From: Sphagnum compactum
Taxonomy: Eukaryota > Bryophyta > Sphagnopsida > Sphagnales
DNA: 64,000 nt
Reading direction: 5' to 3'
NCBI GenBank assembly: GCA_965153455.1
Contig: OZ234493.1
Location: 1,798,001-1,862,000 of the forward strand
The position numbers and the translations under genes are program-made. Positions 59,606-64,000 of the stretch are shown here, in pieces. How positions within the stretch are numbered: position 1 is the first letter of the stretch; every line of letters starts with the position of its first letter. The notes under the pieces were generated by a model that ran no database searches, was not told the origin of the DNA, and saw only the letters and a list, made by a program, of their open reading frames with translations.

Positions 59606-59790
59606 CCCTATGATGGAGCACCCTGGAACAGATTCACCCATCAAAAACCTGGGTCAAACCATTGAACCATATGATGGAGCACCCTGGAACAGATTCACCC
59701 ATCAAAAACCTGGGTCAAACCATTGAACCATATGATGGAGCACCCTGGAACAGATTCACCCATCAAAAACCTGGGTCAAACCATTGAACC
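59606..59790. repeat. Perfect 61-bp tandem triplication
   Basis: TGATGGAGCACCCTGGAACA occurs at 59611, 59672 and 59733, an exact 61-bp period. The three units appear identical apart from one base at the left edge (CCCTATGATGG against CCATATGATGG). The identity implies very recent expansion or an assembly duplication. Confidence 0.97.
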
Positions 59791-62700
59791 ATTTGTGTCC
59801 GTGTAACAATGATAGACATTGTTGAGCATCTCCTCAAAGTGGCGTGAAGAAGTGGGTAAAGTGGGTCCAGCAGTTCTGTGATCTGATGTCAATATACAGT
59901 GCAATCTACAACCCTAGCAAAAACCCAGGACCAAAACGGAATGAAGTTCTTCTCTTCAAAACACTACCAGTGATGCAGTCTCTAGGAACTTCCTAGCACC
60001 CCACACATAAACACTACACAATGCCAGTCCCTTCCCTTTGTTAGAGAAAAACACTACCCTAAACAAATGTTGCTTCATAGTTTGGAAGCAAATCTGTACT
60101 TTTGTTCTGAGACCCACTAGAATAGCTGCTTCAAACTCATATTTCCTAAGTTATGCAGGGTCTAACTTAGTTTACTGATGAGAACTCCTCAAGGCTTCCC
60201 TTCTAACAATTTCCTTAGTCATGTTGGCTCTTCTGCACTGGTAGGCCCAAGCCTGTTCCCCCTATGTTGTATATTTTTGTGTAGTTTTTACACTAAGACC
60301 AGGTCCACTAGTAACCAAAGATGGCCTGTACCCCATACTTTGAATGGAGTACAGCCTTCAAACAATATGAAAATTGGTTTGGACCTGGGTTGGCAGGGTT
60401 GCGGGTATGAGGCAGGTTCTCCAGTCCATTTTGGGTCAGGTTTTGAGATATCAAAATCCGGGAGGTTCGGAATTTTGTTGACACCAGCTTTGGATCTGAG
60501 CCTTGCAACTAGCTAGCCTCTTGCTAAAATCCATTGCCCACATACCAGATAGGTTATGAAAAATAGTTTAAAATTTAAACTTTGACAGTTATCAATATCA
60601 ATCTCAAAGTAATTCCCCTGCTTATCAATTTACCCAGATAATGACAATTGGTTATAAGATTTTTAAGATTTTAAACTGTTTATAATCTCTTTTTTTAAAA
60701 TCGGTTTTCTCTATTTTCTATCATAAACATGGTTAGTGTTTTAGGATTGAGAACCTACCTGGATGATAACCAGGTCATCCAGGTAGGTAATTAAGATTTG
60801 AAAATTCAATACCAGGTAAGTAAGTTATTTATCAGTTTTCAAAAAAATCAATAATACCCCACTGTTGGGTTTTTGATACCCAGCCCTGGACCCGGCCAGT
60901 TACCTGGGTCAAAAAAGCAATAACTAGCCAACACTGGTTAAAACAATGAATGTGGAGAGTGTCACGATTTGCCTCTGTTGAGGGACATTTGAAAGGAATT
61001 GGATTGCATTCTCAACATAAGAACCAAGAATCCCACTTTGAAAAATCATCATTGACATGGAAGCAACGTCTCTTTTGCTGAATTTCGACCCTGAAAAATA
61101 TGATTTTGACCTATACAAAGGGATTGTTATGGAAAAAAATGGCCCAAATTTGCCAGACTTCAAAGGATAAAAAATTTCCAAATTGCCAGGTTTTTACAAT
61201 ATGGTTCCAGTAAGTAACCAAGAATATAAAAGGATTCTCAGTTTGCTCTACTTTCATATCTAGTATGTAGCCAACTTTGGCTAAGTCACTTTTGGACGAT
61301 CACCACTTTGACTACATCACAAAATTCTTCAAAGAAACCCTGCATGGAATATTGATCTACTTTGATAATCAATTAGTCTTCACAAAACAAGATAAGAACT
61401 ATAGTCAAAATGGTTAGGCCTAATTAGTACTTAGTGCAGGTCAATAAATCTTGCCTTTCAAAATTAGCACATACCTTTTAACAAGTGGTCAGACAGTTCA
61501 CAGACAATTTGCAGGTCCCAAACTGAAATCTGGAACCTACATCATCATTCTATATATACGGATGGTTCCATCTTACAGTAAAGTGTATATAGTACCCTGA
61601 CCGATGACCCTGACCCTAAAGAAAGTTGCAAACACTAGCTAGTTGTTTGTTCAATTTCCAGGACTTTAACTTAATGAATTTGTCAGCCTTTGAAAAAATA
61701 GTGAAGATACTTGTGAGAGTTTGGGGTGCTTGGTTTTGGTTTTTCTTGTTTGTTTTCAGTGTCGTTGCTAATAAATATTGCATGGTGTGGGGGTGCAATC
61801 GATTGATTGCATGTAAGTGTTGTTACTGGTGTAAGTAATAGTCAAATTGGCCAACTATGAAATCGTCATTGATTGGGTCAAGATGTTGGAGACTTGCAGG
61901 CTAGTTGCACATCCTAATGTGTGTCATGCATTTATTGTCTTTGGTTGGTTAATTTGCTGTCAATTCCAGTGGCTTAAAAGCTTTAGCAACCATGGACCTT
62001 TATTTGTCTTTAGTGAAATACCAACCCGTTTGTGCCTTCTGTTTGAATTGGTAAGGAGGGAAGGTCTAACTTCTTTCCAACAAAACAACAAAATTAATTA
62101 TATGTAAGAAATGCTTGTTGCTTGTGCTTTAACCGTGCTGTCCAGATATCCAGATAAATCTCGATATCAAAAGGCATAATTTCCGGATATGGATAAAACC
62201 ATATCTGGTTATTAAGGTTGTCAAAATTCCCAATATGCATATGCTTTAGTGTTTAAGAACTTAGAATCCTCATGTGACTCCCTCCTTTTGCATGGCAGCA
62301 TATATTGAGTATCAACACTTTTCCAAGCTCCTTGAGCTTTTATCGTTGAATTTTGCTCTCACATTTTTTTGAGCTTCTTGTTTAGTGCTCTTTTTGTTTT
62401 GTGTTTGAGCTTCAACTCTTGGATTCAAGCTCATGTTGTCTTTGTTCTGGGAGGCTAGGTTGTAAAAAATTCCAGAAACAACAAGAATTGGAAATTGATA
62501 TGCATAACCTTTAGGCATATCTGTTTTTTGTTTCAAAAAATAAAAAATTGAATTATTCAAAGGAAGAAAAATAAAATTGAATGTGTAATTACTAGTAACT
62601 GGCTGCTGTAGAAAATTGCATATTTTTTTATTCATATCATTCCTTGTAATATATATATCCTTTATTGGTATCCATAGGTTAGGTTTAAAAGCTGATAACT

Positions 62701-64000
62701 GGACAACACTAGTCTTAACCATTACATTGTACTACCTTATTCTCCCTGTTGCCTGAGAGTATGCTTCAGAAGAGAAGTTGGTTGGCTAAGTACTTGAGGC
62801 CAAAAACATCCCTGAACCCATAGAGCATTGTGGATTAAATATCAATTCGACTAAACAGTTTTCACCCAAATAGGAATCATGCACCAGTGTTTTTGTTTCA
62901 ATTTTGTGATGTAGCATGAGTGATGATCATCCATAAGACAATTAAGTCAAAATTGACTGTAAACAAAATATGAAAATAAAAACATGTAATGCATAATTGT
63001 ATACTGTTACCAGAACCTGATGTAGAAGCTGGATTTTTAACAAGAAAGAAGTTGACATGTGGTGATCAAAGGCCCCTCAAAAGCACTAATTTGTCACATG
63101 TGTACAAGCTATATTATTATTGAAAACATATCTTTAAAAACGGCTCTAGCTGTCCTCAATGAGTTGCAGGTTCCAAATGAACATTTGGGTGATCTTTGTG
63201 ACATGTGGAGCTTGCTTTGGAAACATATGTGGCTATAGGACATGATTGCCATAATAGTACCCTTCAGCCTCCATATAGGATCGACACATTTTTCAGCCAG
63301 TCTTTACTCTTGGAAATTTTTCTTTTCTTTGCAGATAGCGAAACTTTGGGTTCATTGCATTTCAATGAACTTAAGGCTAGTAGCCCATGCTTCTATTAAT
63401 TGTATTATCTGAATCTATTGAGGTTGCCTTGCAAGTAGTAGTTTGTGTAATTACCCACTACTCACGCTAGATGTTGTAGATTATAGCCAACCATTCTATA
63501 AAGGTAATCACCAAAAGGCACATCAATCCATAAAATATACTTTCAATAGAAGGGCAATTAAATTACATATGTTTCAATGCTTTCAAAATGGTCACATCTC
63601 AAAATGAGGAAATAGCCCTATATGGTGAAAAGTCATTCAATTACACCTAATTCAACATAAATGTTCTCGTTGTTTGTATTAATGGTCAATCGTTGACCAT
63701 CAACTAAACAATGAAATAGATTAGATTAAGAAAGAGTGAAACACAAAATTCAAACCACATTAACCCTCAATAAAGAGAGCTAAATTATCTAGATAAAAAA
63801 ATGCTAACAAGATAAAGAAAAATATAGAATAGCTAAGTTGTGAAAAGCGGCATTGAGTGCCCACGACAAGGGAGCTATAATCAACCACTGAGACTATAAA
63901 AATCCTGAGTTCGTCGGAGTAAAGTATATTAGATATGCAACATGTGTTGACAATAAAAGATCATTTTTCTCATTAAAAGTATAAGTTATTTTTTAACATG
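59791..64000. other. Intergenic DNA with diverged dispersed repeats, no gene recognised
   Basis: 60550-60935 belongs to the CAATAACTAGCCAACACTGG family. 61240-61325 (-) and 62900-63030 (+) belong to a family with GTGATGATCATCCATAAGA-type words. Open frames at 60178-60516 (+) and 62722-62312 (-) show no recognisable domain. The right edge is AT-rich. Confidence 0.5.

Noticed and set aside
60178-60516. 112-codon plus frame
   Set aside because: No family recognised, and the region borders a dispersed repeat.
62312-62722. 136-codon minus frame
   Set aside because: Low-complexity, AT-rich composition with no recognisable domain and no neighbouring exon-like pieces.
1-64000. tRNA, rRNA, CRISPR or bacterial operon features
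   Set aside because: I looked for conserved tRNA arms, rRNA-like blocks and regularly spaced identical repeats and saw none. The genes are spliced plant nuclear genes, so ribosome-binding sites and terminators of bacterial type do not apply.

Overview
The window is nuclear DNA of a land plant. Three intact, intron-rich genes belong to plant families: ascorbate peroxidase, an LRB/POB1-type BTB protein and a SHORT-ROOT-type GRAS regulator. Introns have GT..AG ends and are up to about 1.5 kb long. Long AT-rich intergenic stretches are filled with decayed transposons. Gene density is low and the SHR-like gene has introns, which leads me to suspect a seed-free vascular plant such as a fern. That is an inference; the sequence does not settle it.

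Layout: 0-6.9 kb is AT-rich intergenic DNA with degenerate tandem and dispersed repeats. 7.9-12.2 kb (+) is a nine-exon APX gene encoding 254 residues, with every key residue at the standard APX position. It lies tail to tail with a seven-exon LRB-type BTB-BACK gene at 13.9-17.9 kb (-), 557 residues, whose 5' end may reach about 19.1 kb. 19.2-20.7 kb holds GC-rich sequence, a telomere-like 98-bp duplication and a C/T-rich array. 21.3-25.6 kb holds a dead BED/hAT transposase, a second unassigned coding relic and a 798-bp element nested in it. 27.5-35.8 kb (-) is a full-length Ty3/gypsy LTR retrotransposon with about 98% identical LTRs but broken coding frames. 38.7-42.8 kb (+) is an intron-bearing pseudogene of a plant dipeptidyl-peptidase IV-like serine peptidase (family S9). 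47.4-50.6 kb (-) is a four-exon SHR-like GRAS gene of 599 residues. Upstream of it is an in-frame minisatellite with a 148-codon ORF, and its second intron contains a foldback element. 52-64 kb is intergenic, with repeat families and a perfect 61-bp triplication.

The three intact genes do not form a pathway. APX detoxifies hydrogen peroxide, the LRB protein is expected to be a CUL3 ubiquitin-ligase adaptor, and the SHR-like protein is expected to be a transcriptional regulator. I found no tRNA, rRNA or CRISPR. Splice sites were placed by eye from GT/AG signals, reading phase and recalled family conservation; no transcript or database evidence was available.
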